Shown here in pieces: positions 1 to 4,636 of a stretch of DNA of 6,285 bases. The stretch spans positions 1-6,285 of the forward strand of contig WGCR01000117.1 of assembly GCA_015493675.1 (NCBI GenBank), read 5' to 3'. Made by a program: the position numbers and the translations under genes. The stretch comes from Anaerolineae bacterium (GTDB lineage: Bacteria > Chloroflexota > Anaerolineae > J102). The first letter of the stretch is position 1. Every line of letters starts with the position of its first letter. The notes below the pieces were generated by a model, which did not search any database, was not told the DNA's origin, and saw only the letters and a list, made by a program, of their open reading frames with translations.

Positions 1-14
1 ACTGGACTCTGGCG
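1..14 (+). repeat. IS left terminal inverted repeat
   Basis: The sequence actggactctggcg is an exact reverse complement of 1530-1543. Beyond position 14 the two ends share only scattered bases. The true tip could lie just outside the window. Confidence 0.85.
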
Positions 15-25
15 AAATTTGAGAT

Positions 26-54
26 ATGACAACACGAGGCTGACCAGATAGAAT
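26..54 (+). promoter_or_regulatory. Transposase promoter
   Basis: A -35 box ATGACA (26-31, 5 of 6 to consensus) and a -10 box TAGAAT (49-54, 5 of 6) are separated by 17 bases. The predicted transcription start is near 61. This is downstream of the left arm of the leader hairpin, so the native mRNA carries only the right arm. Confidence 0.65.
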
Positions 55-91
55 AGTTATCCCAAACAACATTCACTGGAGCAGCCTCGTG
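33..91 (+). promoter_or_regulatory. Leader hairpin hiding the transposase start in read-through RNA
   Basis: The arms cacgaggctg (33-42) and cagcctcgtg (82-91) are perfect 10-bp complements. The helix can continue, after a small internal loop, with ccag (44-47) and ctgg (76-79). The right arm contains the GTG start codon (89-91), and the extended stem covers most of the GGAG ribosome site (78-81). RNA entering from outside the IS would fold and block translation, whereas RNA started at about 61 lacks the left arm. IS10 and IS50 are known to use such protection; its use here is inferred from position. Confidence 0.65.
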
Positions 92-1381
92 ATAAAACAA
101 ATTGTACAACATTCCAGCAAACTTATCGAATTTCTCGTACTTTTACAACTGAACCTATCCAAGCCACAGCTACGGCATGTGCTTCGCATCACGGAGGGCG
201 TCATTGTTTCAGAGGCGCCCCATAAGACACTGGCAAGGCTGTATGACATCATGGTGGAGGCTCCGGATGCCTCGAACGGGGCTGATTTTTTGCGTATCAG
301 TCCCTGGAGTGTGGAAGAGGATTTGCGTGCGCCTCAGCGCCTCTTTGTGGTGGAAGAGCTCAAGCGTGTGTCTGAGATGACAGGTGACCGGGTGCTCTAT
401 GTGAGCATTGATGATTCGCTGACCGCCAAGGATCCAGGCACCCGCCATCTGGAGCCGGTGGACGTGCATCACGACCACACCAAAGGGAGCAAACGCAAAC
501 CGGCCTACACCAATGGCACGGTGCATGTGGAAGTGCGAGTGCAATTGGCCGAGCGTGCGTATGTGTTTGATTTTGCGTTGTACATGCGCGAGAAAAAGGT
601 TCGCCGCTTGAATCGGAAGCGAAAGAAAGGGCGGCGACTTCGTTTCCGCAGCAAATACAACCTGGCCCGTGAAATACTGCAGAAGTTGAAGCAGCTTTTG
701 CCGCCAGAATTCATCGTGTATGTCTTGTTCGACAGTTGGTATGCGTCGAACAGGTTGTTGAAATACTGTCATCGTCAGGGCTGGCATGTGATATGCGCTA
801 TCCGCTCCAACCGTACGCTGGACGGTATCAAGCTCTCCGAATGGAACCAACGCTTCAAGCACCAGTCGTATACACGCGTTGCGCTTACGACTACAGACCT
901 GCGCAAACGGCAATATCTCGTTCGCACCCGCATGGGAAGACTCAAGAACGTACCGTTTGATGTCTGTGTTCTCATCAGCAAAAGGCACCGTGGGGACAAG
1001 CGCCCCAAGTATTTCATGTGCACCGACTTGACTTTGTCAGCACAGCAGATACTGAGCATCTATCAAAAGCGTTGGCCCATTGAGGTGGACAACTACTACG
1101 TCAAGCAACTGTTGGGCCTGGGCGATTTCCGCGTGCAGTCTTATGAAGCGGCGGAGAAGTGGTTTGCTTTGGTCTTCCAGGCCTACAACTTCCTGTTGTG
1201 GCGCCTTCATCATGCGCCGCCGGAAGCAAATTTCAAAACTGTCGCAGATGTCATTCGCACCCATCGCCAGGAGCATGCACGTCAGGTACTCCAAGCCGCC
1301 TGCCGTGAGGCGCTTCACTGGCAGGACACGACGCCGGTCTTCCAACGTTTCCTCTGCCAATTCGAGCCCGTTCAGACCTGA
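89..1381 (+). CDS. IS4-superfamily DDE transposase
   Basis: This 430-aa enzyme would cut and rejoin the IS ends. The catalytic triad can be placed at D108 (in VSIDDSL), D215 (in LFDSWY) and E332 (in RWPIEVDNYY). The IS4 superfamily signature Y-2-R-3-E-6-K is met exactly by Y325, R328, E332 and K339. A basic stretch (about residues 169-189) lies between the first two acidic residues. The start is GTG at 89, with GGAG at 78-81 seven bases upstream. The frame is open and of full family length, with no frameshift, so the enzyme looks functional. It is the only gene of the element. Expression is probably restrained by the leader hairpin. IS4, IS701 and related groups share this fold, so the subgroup stays open. 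Confidence 0.93.
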   Translation: MIKQIVQHSSKLIEFLVLLQLNLSKPQLRHVLRITEGVIVSEAPHKTLARLYDIMVEAPDASNGADFLRISPWSVEEDLRAPQRLFVVEELKRVSEMTGDRVLYVSIDDSLTAKDPGTRHLEPVDVHHDHTKGSKRKPAYTNGTVHVEVRVQLAERAYVFDFALYMREKKVRRLNRKRKKGRRLRFRSKYNLAREILQKLKQLLPPEFIVYVLFDSWYASNRLLKYCHRQGWHVICAIRSNRTLDGIKLSEWNQRFKHQSYTRVALTTTDLRKRQYLVRTRMGRLKNVPFDVCVLISKRHRGDKRPKYFMCTDLTLSAQQILSIYQKRWPIEVDNYYVKQLLGLGDFRVQSYEAAEKWFALVFQAYNFLLWRLHHAPPEANFKTVADVIRTHRQEHARQVLQAACREALHWQDTTPVFQRFLCQFEPVQT

Positions 1382-1471
1382 CGACCCTTCCCGCTTCTTC
1401 AATCATCCATGGGCGGGGCGTCTCATCCAGCATGGCTTGCTGGTGTTATGCAACGCGCCCGCAAATTGGAC

Positions 1472-1500
1472 AATATAAGCTGAAAATATGGCTTTGATAA
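1472..1500 (-). promoter_or_regulatory. Weak candidate antisense promoter in the IS right end
   Basis: On the minus strand TTATCA (1495-1500) and TATATT (1472-1477) are 17 bases apart, matching the consensus at 4 and 5 of 6 positions. Transcription would run leftwards, antisense to the 3' end of the transposase gene. The region is AT-rich, so a chance match is quite possible. Confidence 0.25.
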
Positions 1501-1518
1501 GGTTCAGTCCACTCGTTC

Positions 1519-1740
1519 TCATCCAAAAACGCCAGAGTCCAGTTCCTGAATGATCTGACGGGGCAATTTGTACGCCAATTCCATGACCCACACCAATTCA
1601 GCCATCACCATGGCATTGGTGACGAGTTTCAATTCGCCGTCTGCCGCCTGTTGAAAAAGCAACGCCACGGCCTCTGCCTGTTCAGGAATGTCATTGGTCA
1701 AATAGCGAAGAAAGATATTGGCATCGACAAAATACTTCAT
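1519..1740 (-). pseudogene. PIN-domain (VapC-type) toxin, truncated by the IS
   Basis: The frame opens with MKYFVDANIFLRYL, the typical first strand of a PIN-domain ribonuclease, with the first metal-binding acid at D6 and the conserved helix acid at E48 (MAELVWV). PIN toxins are usually about 130-140 aa; this one has 73 codons. Family-like sequence runs to about residue 66 (PRQIIQE), and the last seven codons and the TGA come from the IS end. The C-terminal half, which carries the remaining catalytic aspartates, is missing, so RNase activity is not expected. The rest of the gene should lie on the far side of the IS, outside the window. The start ATG overlaps the antitoxin stop (ATGA), and a GGAG lies at 1750-1753. 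In an intact pair this protein would cleave RNA and be neutralised by the upstream antitoxin. Confidence 0.88.
1530..1543 (-). repeat. IS right terminal inverted repeat
   Basis: The sequence cgccagagtccagt is an exact reverse complement of the first 14 bases of the window. It sits at the point where the PIN-domain reading frame stops resembling its family, which supports it as the IS edge. The outer boundary is good to about two bases. Confidence 0.85.
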
Positions 1741-1985
1741 GGCCCACGACTCCGTTTGTTAGCTCTATCGGAAATTACTTTTTGGCGAATAGCCTCAAAA
1801 TCCTGAGGTTCTGAGACAGGGATCACGCCACGAAGATCGAGCAACGTGCGTCGGATCGGTTTGATTTTCACTTCATCGCGCTCGCGGAGGAAGATGACGC
1901 GGTCTCCTTCGGAGATATCCAACCATTCGCGCACCTTTTTAGGAATCGTGATTTGGCCTCGGCGGCCAATTTTTGTTGCTGGCAT
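1737..1985 (-). CDS. AbrB/MazE-family antitoxin (VapB-type)
   Basis: This 82-aa protein begins with a SpoVT/AbrB swapped-hairpin DNA-binding domain (about residues 4-47; KIGRRGQITIPKKVREWL, then GDRVIF). A variable charged tail follows (about 48-82), which in this family wraps around and blocks the toxin. The start is ATG at 1985-1983 with AGGAGG at 1996-1991 five bases before it. Its TGA overlaps the toxin ATG by the usual four-base ATGA, showing a translationally coupled antitoxin-toxin operon. It has its own promoter and a palindrome over the -10 box, so negative autoregulation is likely. Since the toxin is interrupted, this is now probably an orphan antitoxin. The family call is firm; the pairing name VapB is by partner. 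Confidence 0.9.
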   Translation of the reverse strand: MPATKIGRRGQITIPKKVREWLDISEGDRVIFLRERDEVKIKPIRRTLLDLRGVIPVSEPQDFEAIRQKVISDRANKRSRGP

Positions 1986-2013
1986 CTTCGCCTCCTGTTA
2001 GGAGCTGAACTGA

Positions 2014-2035
2014 CTGACATAATTCATTATATCAG
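2014..2035 (-). promoter_or_regulatory. Operator-like palindrome of the antitoxin operon
   Basis: The 22-bp sequence has 10-base arms ctgacataat and attatatcag around a TC centre, matching at 9 of 10 positions. It contains the -10 box at 2026-2031. AbrB-type antitoxins commonly repress their own promoters at such sites; binding here is inferred. Confidence 0.6.
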
Positions 2036-2054
2036 ACATTTTTGATTTTGCCAA
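2026..2054 (-). promoter_or_regulatory. Antitoxin-toxin operon promoter
   Basis: On the minus strand the -35 box is TTGGCA (2054-2049, 5 of 6) and the -10 box is TATAAT (2031-2026, perfect), 17 bases apart. The predicted start is near 2019, giving a leader of about 34 bases before the antitoxin ATG. Confidence 0.75.
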
Positions 2055-2366
2055 ATAAGTAACAAAAATTACGGCAATTGGCCATGGACGAGCTGACGCG
2101 GCTGGCCAAGCGGTCAGGGGAGGAGATAGGGAAATTTGATTAGCTTGGCCGCTCGTCGGCCTGTGTCGACGCTTTCGGGACCCGGTTTGACGAGGAAAAC
2201 ACCGTCCCCGCAGGGACGGACGGCGGAACGCCTGTAGAATCGAATTCATTCGGCGAGTGAGGCGGCGCAACGAGATTTGTCAGTCAATCAGCACCTACGT
2301 GGCAAAGCGTTGTGTGGGATACCTGTATCGTTACATCAGAAATCCATTAGAAAAATCCTCCTCGGC
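2055..2366. other. Gene-poor spacer between the antitoxin promoter and ssrA
   Basis: No convincing gene is seen in this stretch of about 310 bases. It holds a perfect hairpin with 7-bp arms and loop cgca (2202-2219). It also has a split inverted repeat: gacgagc (2087-2093) and ggccaag (2104-2110) face cttggccgctcgtc (2144-2157). A near-palindrome tcattcggcgagtga lies at about 2247-2261. A 19-codon plus-strand frame from ATG 2084 (MDELTRLAKRSGEEIGKFD) could be a gene remnant but has no good ribosome site. The region looks like eroded accessory DNA. Confidence 0.5.
2202..2219. repeat. Perfect short hairpin
   Basis: CCGTCCC and GGGACGG are perfect 7-bp arms around the loop cgca. There is no T-tract on either strand, so it is unlikely to be an intrinsic terminator. 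It may belong to a dispersed palindrome family, which one window cannot show. Confidence 0.45.
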
Positions 2367-2395
2367 TTGAAAATCCCCGGCATTTATGTTAGACT
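2367..2395 (+). promoter_or_regulatory. ssrA promoter
   Basis: The -35 box TTGAAA (2367-2372, 5 of 6) and the -10 box TAGACT (2390-2395, 4 of 6) are 17 bases apart. The predicted start near 2402 gives a 5' leader of about 30 bases, which RNase P would remove to make the mature tmRNA end. Confidence 0.6.
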
Positions 2396-2431
2396 ATCTT
2401 TGTAAGCGAGCGCTGCCTCGCCTCTCATCCT

Positions 2432-2847
2432 GGGGATGAAAGGTTTCGACGGGGCAGAGATTCGTTTGCGCGCTGCAAGCCGAGGCGTCTGACCTCGTTA
2501 AAACGGACACCTTTATAAGTGCCAAAAATACTGGCAACGCCTTCAACTTCGGGTTCGCCCGCAGCAACGCTGTCGCGCTGGCTGCGTAAGCGAAGCCGAA
2601 GCAGGCTTGATCGCTTGAGATAGCGATCACGGTCCCGGGTGTGGGACTTGGCAGCGCACCCGGTCAACCGTCATAGACTGCAAAGTGCTGTCTGGCCGAC
2701 GCCGATACGCCAGGCAAAAGATGATCGGCTAGCCCGTATGGCGGAGGTGGTCGTAACCCTCCCGCGGGCGAAACATACGTTGCGACTACGCTTGTAGACG
2801 TGCGCAGGCGACTGTTCCGGACCGGGGTTCGATTCCCCGCATCTCCA
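2432..2847 (+). ncRNA. ssrA: tmRNA
   Basis: tmRNA rescues ribosomes stalled on broken messages and adds a degradation tag. The 5' end GGGGATGAAAGG followed by TTTCGACGGGG and the 3' end ACCGGGGTTCGATTCCCC are the standard tRNA-like halves. The acceptor stem pairs GGGGATG (2432-2438) with CATCTCC (2840-2846), with one G-U pair and discriminator A2847. The T stem is 2823-2827 with 2835-2839 around loop TTCGATT. The conserved GCTGCAAGCCGAGG precedes a hairpin at 2481-2497 that fits the first pseudoknot. The tag frame starts at GCC 2521. Genomic CC follows the discriminator but the final A of CCA is not encoded. At about 416 nt it is somewhat longer than the E. coli RNA (363 nt). It is a one-piece molecule with its own promoter and terminator. 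Confidence 0.96.
2521..2589 (+). other. tmRNA tag-peptide reading frame
   Basis: The resume codon is GCC at 2521 and the stop TAA is at 2587-2589, giving a 22-residue tag. The tag begins AKNTGNAF and ends NAVALAA. The AKN-type start and the ALAA end are typical, and the C-terminal ALAA is what ClpXP-type proteases recognise. At 22 residues it is longer than the 11-residue E. coli tag, with two aromatic FNF/GF steps in the middle. Confidence 0.9.
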
Positions 2848-2855
2848 CCTGCTCA

Positions 2856-2890
2856 AACGCCCCTGGCTTCGATGCCGGGGGCGTTTTTTT
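2856..2890 (+). terminator. ssrA intrinsic terminator
   Basis: A 12-bp stem (2856-2867 with 2874-2885, one T-G pair) closes a six-base loop ttcgat and runs into seven T residues (2884-2890). It begins nine bases after the tmRNA discriminator base. Confidence 0.92.
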
Positions 2891-2900
2891 GCCGGGGCTG

Positions 2901-2978
2901 AATTGTCCATACATCCTGGATGTGTCCAATTTCGGTTGAGCGCATTCTGATTCCGGCAAAATTTCCGAGTGAACTCGG
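2901..2978. repeat. Cluster of palindromes in the ssrA-hsp20 spacer
   Basis: Three elements sit close together: outer arms aattg (2901-2905) and caatt (2927-2931), an inner perfect acatcctggatgt (2911-2923), and a second hairpin CCGAGT-ga-ACTCGG (2965-2978). The sequence tgtcca occurs twice (2904-2909 and 2923-2928). The attccggc motif next to them recalls ends of some IS21-like elements, but no transposase or matching far end is present. The rest of 2891-3061 shows no gene. Confidence 0.35.
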
Positions 2979-3061
2979 GCGCTTCAGCCTGCTGGTTACT
3001 GCGACAGCGACCAACTCATTTTGGACGCCCCCTACCTCCTCCCCCAAAACACGTCGATCTC

Positions 3062-3090
3062 TTATCATTTGCTAATGGCCCGCATATATT
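3062..3090 (+). promoter_or_regulatory. Candidate hsp20 promoter
   Basis: TTATCA (3062-3067, 4 of 6) and TATATT (3085-3090, 5 of 6) are 17 bases apart. The predicted start near 3097 would leave a leader of about 100 nt. No CIRCE element (TTAGCACTC-N9-GAGTGCTAA) is visible, so HrcA control is not supported. Confidence 0.4.
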
Positions 3091-3153
3091 GGTCTTATGA
3101 TCGAGCGGTTTAATAAAAACGTAAGATGCACCAGTCAAAAACAACCGACAGTC

Positions 3154-3191
3154 ATCTTCCCCCCAAACAACACATATCACCCCAAGGAGAT
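3154..3191 (+). promoter_or_regulatory. Possible structure over the hsp20 ribosome site
   Basis: atcttcc (3154-3160) can pair with ggagat (3186-3191) in the Shine-Dalgarno region, six pairs with one bulged T and a 25-base loop. Small heat-shock genes in several bacteria carry RNA thermometers that mask this site. The helix here is short and the loop long, so this is only a suggestion. Confidence 0.2.
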
Positions 3192-3197
3192 AATAAA

Positions 3198-3638
3198 ATG
3201 AGACTCATGACCGTTCGTGATCCCTTTGTCCGTGAAATGGAAGCCTGGCGCAACGCCATGGAAAACATGCTGAACGAAGTGCCCGCTCCCGCTTATTCCG
3301 AAGATCGCCCCTGGGCCCTGGCCCTGGATGTGGCTGAAACCGAAGACAGCTTCATCGTCAAGGCCTCCCTGCCCGGCATCAATCCTGATGATCTGGATAT
3401 CACCTTCACCGACAACGTGCTGACCATCAAGGGCGAGATCAAGCAGGAGCAGGACATCGAGGAAGGCAAGTACCACCTGCGCGAGCGCCGCTATGGCATG
3501 TTCCAGCGCAGCATCGCCCTGCCCGTGCCGGTGAATGCCGACAAGATCGAGGCGACCTATAAAGATGGCGTGCTCACCCTCTCCATTCCCAAAGTCGAAG
3601 AGATCAAACCCAAGAAGATCAGCGTGAAAGCCAGCTAA
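3198..3638 (+). CDS. hsp20: Hsp20 family small heat-shock protein
   Basis: This 146-aa cytoplasmic chaperone would bind unfolding proteins without ATP and hold them for refolding. The alpha-crystallin domain spans about residues 41-131, with the A-x-LPG motif at 55-60 (KASLPG), the ERRYG-FQRS segment at about 97-105, and the hallmark GVLTLSIPK at 124-132. A C-terminal I-x-V motif (I141-S-V143) fits the oligomer contact of the family. The N-terminal arm (1-40) begins MRLMTVRDPF and is of usual length. The start chosen is ATG 3198 because AAGGAG at 3184-3189 lies eight bases upstream; the in-frame ATG at 3126 would add 24 unlike residues and has no ribosome site. The gene stands alone, with a weak promoter upstream and a terminator downstream. 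No CIRCE site is seen. Confidence 0.95.
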   Translation: MRLMTVRDPFVREMEAWRNAMENMLNEVPAPAYSEDRPWALALDVAETEDSFIVKASLPGINPDDLDITFTDNVLTIKGEIKQEQDIEEGKYHLRERRYGMFQRSIALPVPVNADKIEATYKDGVLTLSIPKVEEIKPKKISVKAS

Positions 3639-3668
3639 CAAGCTTCGCTTCTTCACATCTCTTTCCTG

Positions 3669-3706
3669 AAAAGACCGGATGTTTGCCCAATGTCCGGTCT
3701 TTTTTT
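3669..3706 (+). terminator. hsp20 terminator, probably bidirectional
   Basis: An 11-bp perfect stem (3669-3679 with 3693-3703) closes a 13-base loop and runs into seven T residues (3700-3706). The left arm starts with four A residues, so the minus-strand transcript also ends in a short T run. It can therefore also stop the convergent membrane operon. Confidence 0.88.
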
Positions 3707-3725
3707 GTTCGAGAGAGAAGACGCC

Positions 3726-3783
3726 GGTCGGATTGCGAATCCGACCTGGAGAGCTGTGCTCCTGAGCCGGATGCGTCATCCGG
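3726..3783. repeat. Triple-hairpin REP-like palindromic element
   Basis: Three hairpins with three-base loops follow each other: ggtcggatt-gcg-aatccgacc (3726-3746, 9-bp perfect), gagc-tgt-gctc (3751-3761) and ccggatg-cgt-catccgg (3767-3783, 7-bp perfect). The element fills the gap between the hsp20 terminator and the stop codon of the convergent operon, a favoured place for REP/BIME-type sequences. There is no T-tract. A repeat family is inferred from form only, as one copy is visible. Confidence 0.6.
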
Positions 3784-3789
3784 CGGCCC

Positions 3790-4194
3790 TTACACCCCCA
3801 GCGGCTTCACCCGCGGCCAGGCGTAGAAGGCGAACATCAACACCGCCAGCGCCTCTACCGCGCCGCCCGCGGCCCGGGCCCAATCCAGCCCCAACAGCGG
3901 TCCGTAGGCCAGCAACAGCACGCCCAGATTGATCAACGCCCACGCGGCCCAGGCCGGGCGCTGATCTCCCCGCTTGGGCGGTTTCAGATAGCGGGGCAGG
4001 GCCCAGAAAGCCACGCCCAGCGCGAATTGCATCATCCAGCCATAGGCCATGAGCTCGATGTGCGAGGGAAACCAGGTCCAGGCCCATCCCCACGCGGGCA
4101 GCGCCCTGGCCGTGAGCATCAGAGCGCCAAAGGTTGCGCCCAGAGCCAGGTGTACGAAGGCCGCGCGCAGATACCACACCGTCAGCTTCGGCAT
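3790..4194 (-). CDS. Small 4-TM heme-copper-oxidase-like membrane protein (copy 2)
   Basis: This 134-aa protein has about four membrane segments (near residues 8-28, 44-66, 82-101 and 108-126). Its second segment, SHIELMAYGWMMQFALGVAF followed by WALPRY, recalls a histidine-bearing helix of heme-copper oxidase subunit I, with H45 the candidate ligand; H15 is a second histidine. It is far too short to be a complete oxidase subunit. It is clearly related to the gene before it: both begin MP(R/K)L..WY and share the H..L...GW...Q...G...W.LP pattern. The start is ATG 4194, one base after the upstream stop, with AGGGGG nearby; a longer in-frame start at 4263 would overlap that gene and adds a charged, non-family extension. 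It is the last gene of the operon. Role unknown; an NO or haem-linked function is inferred from neighbours. Confidence 0.8.
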   Translation of the reverse strand: MPKLTVWYLRAAFVHLALGATFGALMLTARALPAWGWAWTWFPSHIELMAYGWMMQFALGVAFWALPRYLKPPKRGDQRPAWAAWALINLGVLLLAYGPLLGLDWARAAGGAVEALAVLMFAFYAWPRVKPLGV

Positions 4195-4195
4195 C

Positions 4196-4636
4196 TCAGG
4201 CCCCCTTCTTGCCCCGGCGCACGGGCGGACGCGCTCGCGCCCACGAGTTGACCACGAATCCAATGGCGGCCAGCCATTGCAGCCAGGCCGAGGCGATGAG
4301 CAGTCCCGCCCACAGCGAGCCGGGTTGAACGATCTGCATGGGCTCGGCCACCACGCGCAGGAGCAACCCGATGTTCAGAGTGATGAACACCGACCACATC
4401 AGCCCCTCGCTGCCCCGTAGCCGGTCTTTGGTCGCGCCCGGTTTGGTGGGCAGCATCCAGTGGGCGATGCCGAAGATGAGCTGCGTCAGCCAGCCCACGA
4501 ACAGCGCATGCCACGACACGGGCGTGATTGCGGGCAGCGACGCGCCGGCTGGAAACATGGCTATCGCCTTGAGCAGCAACGCCAGCGCCAGCCACAGAAA
4601 CGCAGTCTTCACATACCATCGAACCAGCCTGGGCAT
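4196..4636 (-). CDS. Small 4-TM heme-copper-oxidase-like membrane protein (copy 1)
   Basis: This 146-aa protein has about four membrane segments (near residues 10-28, 42-62, 78-97 and 107-130) and a basic tail (132-144). The segment WHALFVGWLTQLIFGIAHWM followed by LPTKPG carries H43 and H59 and has the H-x-L-x(3)-GW-x(n)-G-x(3)-W-x-LP pattern seen in subunit I-like proteins. Its stop is one base from the next gene, and its ATG directly follows the TAG of the NnrS-like gene, so translation is probably coupled along the whole set. With the next gene it forms a tandem pair of diverged paralogues. The pair may bind haem or assist assembly of a haem-copper enzyme; this is inference. I do not recognise a named family with certainty. 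Confidence 0.8.
   Translation of the reverse strand: MPRLVRWYVKTAFLWLALALLLKAIAMFPAGASLPAITPVSWHALFVGWLTQLIFGIAHWMLPTKPGATKDRLRGSEGLMWSVFITLNIGLLLRVVAEPMQIVQPGSLWAGLLIASAWLQWLAAIGFVVNSWARARPPVRRGKKGA

Larger units (their letters stand above)
1..1543 (+). mobile_element. Insertion sequence, IS4 superfamily, near-complete
   Basis: The element is bounded by perfect 14-bp inverted repeats, actggactctggcg at 1-14 and its reverse complement at 1530-1543, and carries one transposase gene. Length is about 1.54 kb, normal for this superfamily. The window begins at or within a base or two of the left end, so the left flank and the target-site duplication cannot be read. The right end lies inside a minus-strand PIN toxin gene: toxin-like sequence continues to about 1544 and then passes into the repeat. 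The 148 bases between the transposase stop and the right repeat hold no gene, only a small hairpin (1427-1443, 6-bp stem). The family call rests on the transposase signature, and the exact subgroup was not determined. Confidence 0.9.

Noticed and set aside
209..988. A 259-codon minus-strand frame inside the transposase gene
   Set aside because: It is antisense to a complete transposase with catalytic motifs; no family features and no ribosome site.
2202..2219. Hairpin as a possible terminator
   Set aside because: There is no T-tract on either strand and no gene ends next to it.
1998..2270. A 90-codon minus-strand frame upstream of the antitoxin
   Set aside because: It runs through the well-formed antitoxin promoter and operator, is low in complexity and matches no family I recognise.
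2394..2910. Several minus-strand frames of 78-80 codons
   Set aside because: They are antisense to the tmRNA and its terminator, which explain this sequence fully.
2853..3068. A 71-codon minus-strand frame in the ssrA-hsp20 spacer
   Set aside because: It runs into the tmRNA terminator, has no ribosome site and no recognisable domain.
3126..3197. N-terminal extension of the Hsp20 frame from ATG 3126
   Set aside because: No ribosome site precedes it, the 24 extra residues are unlike the family, and ATG 3198 has AAGGAG at good spacing.
3177..3779. A 200-codon minus-strand frame across hsp20
   Set aside because: It is antisense to hsp20 and crosses the terminator and the triple hairpin.
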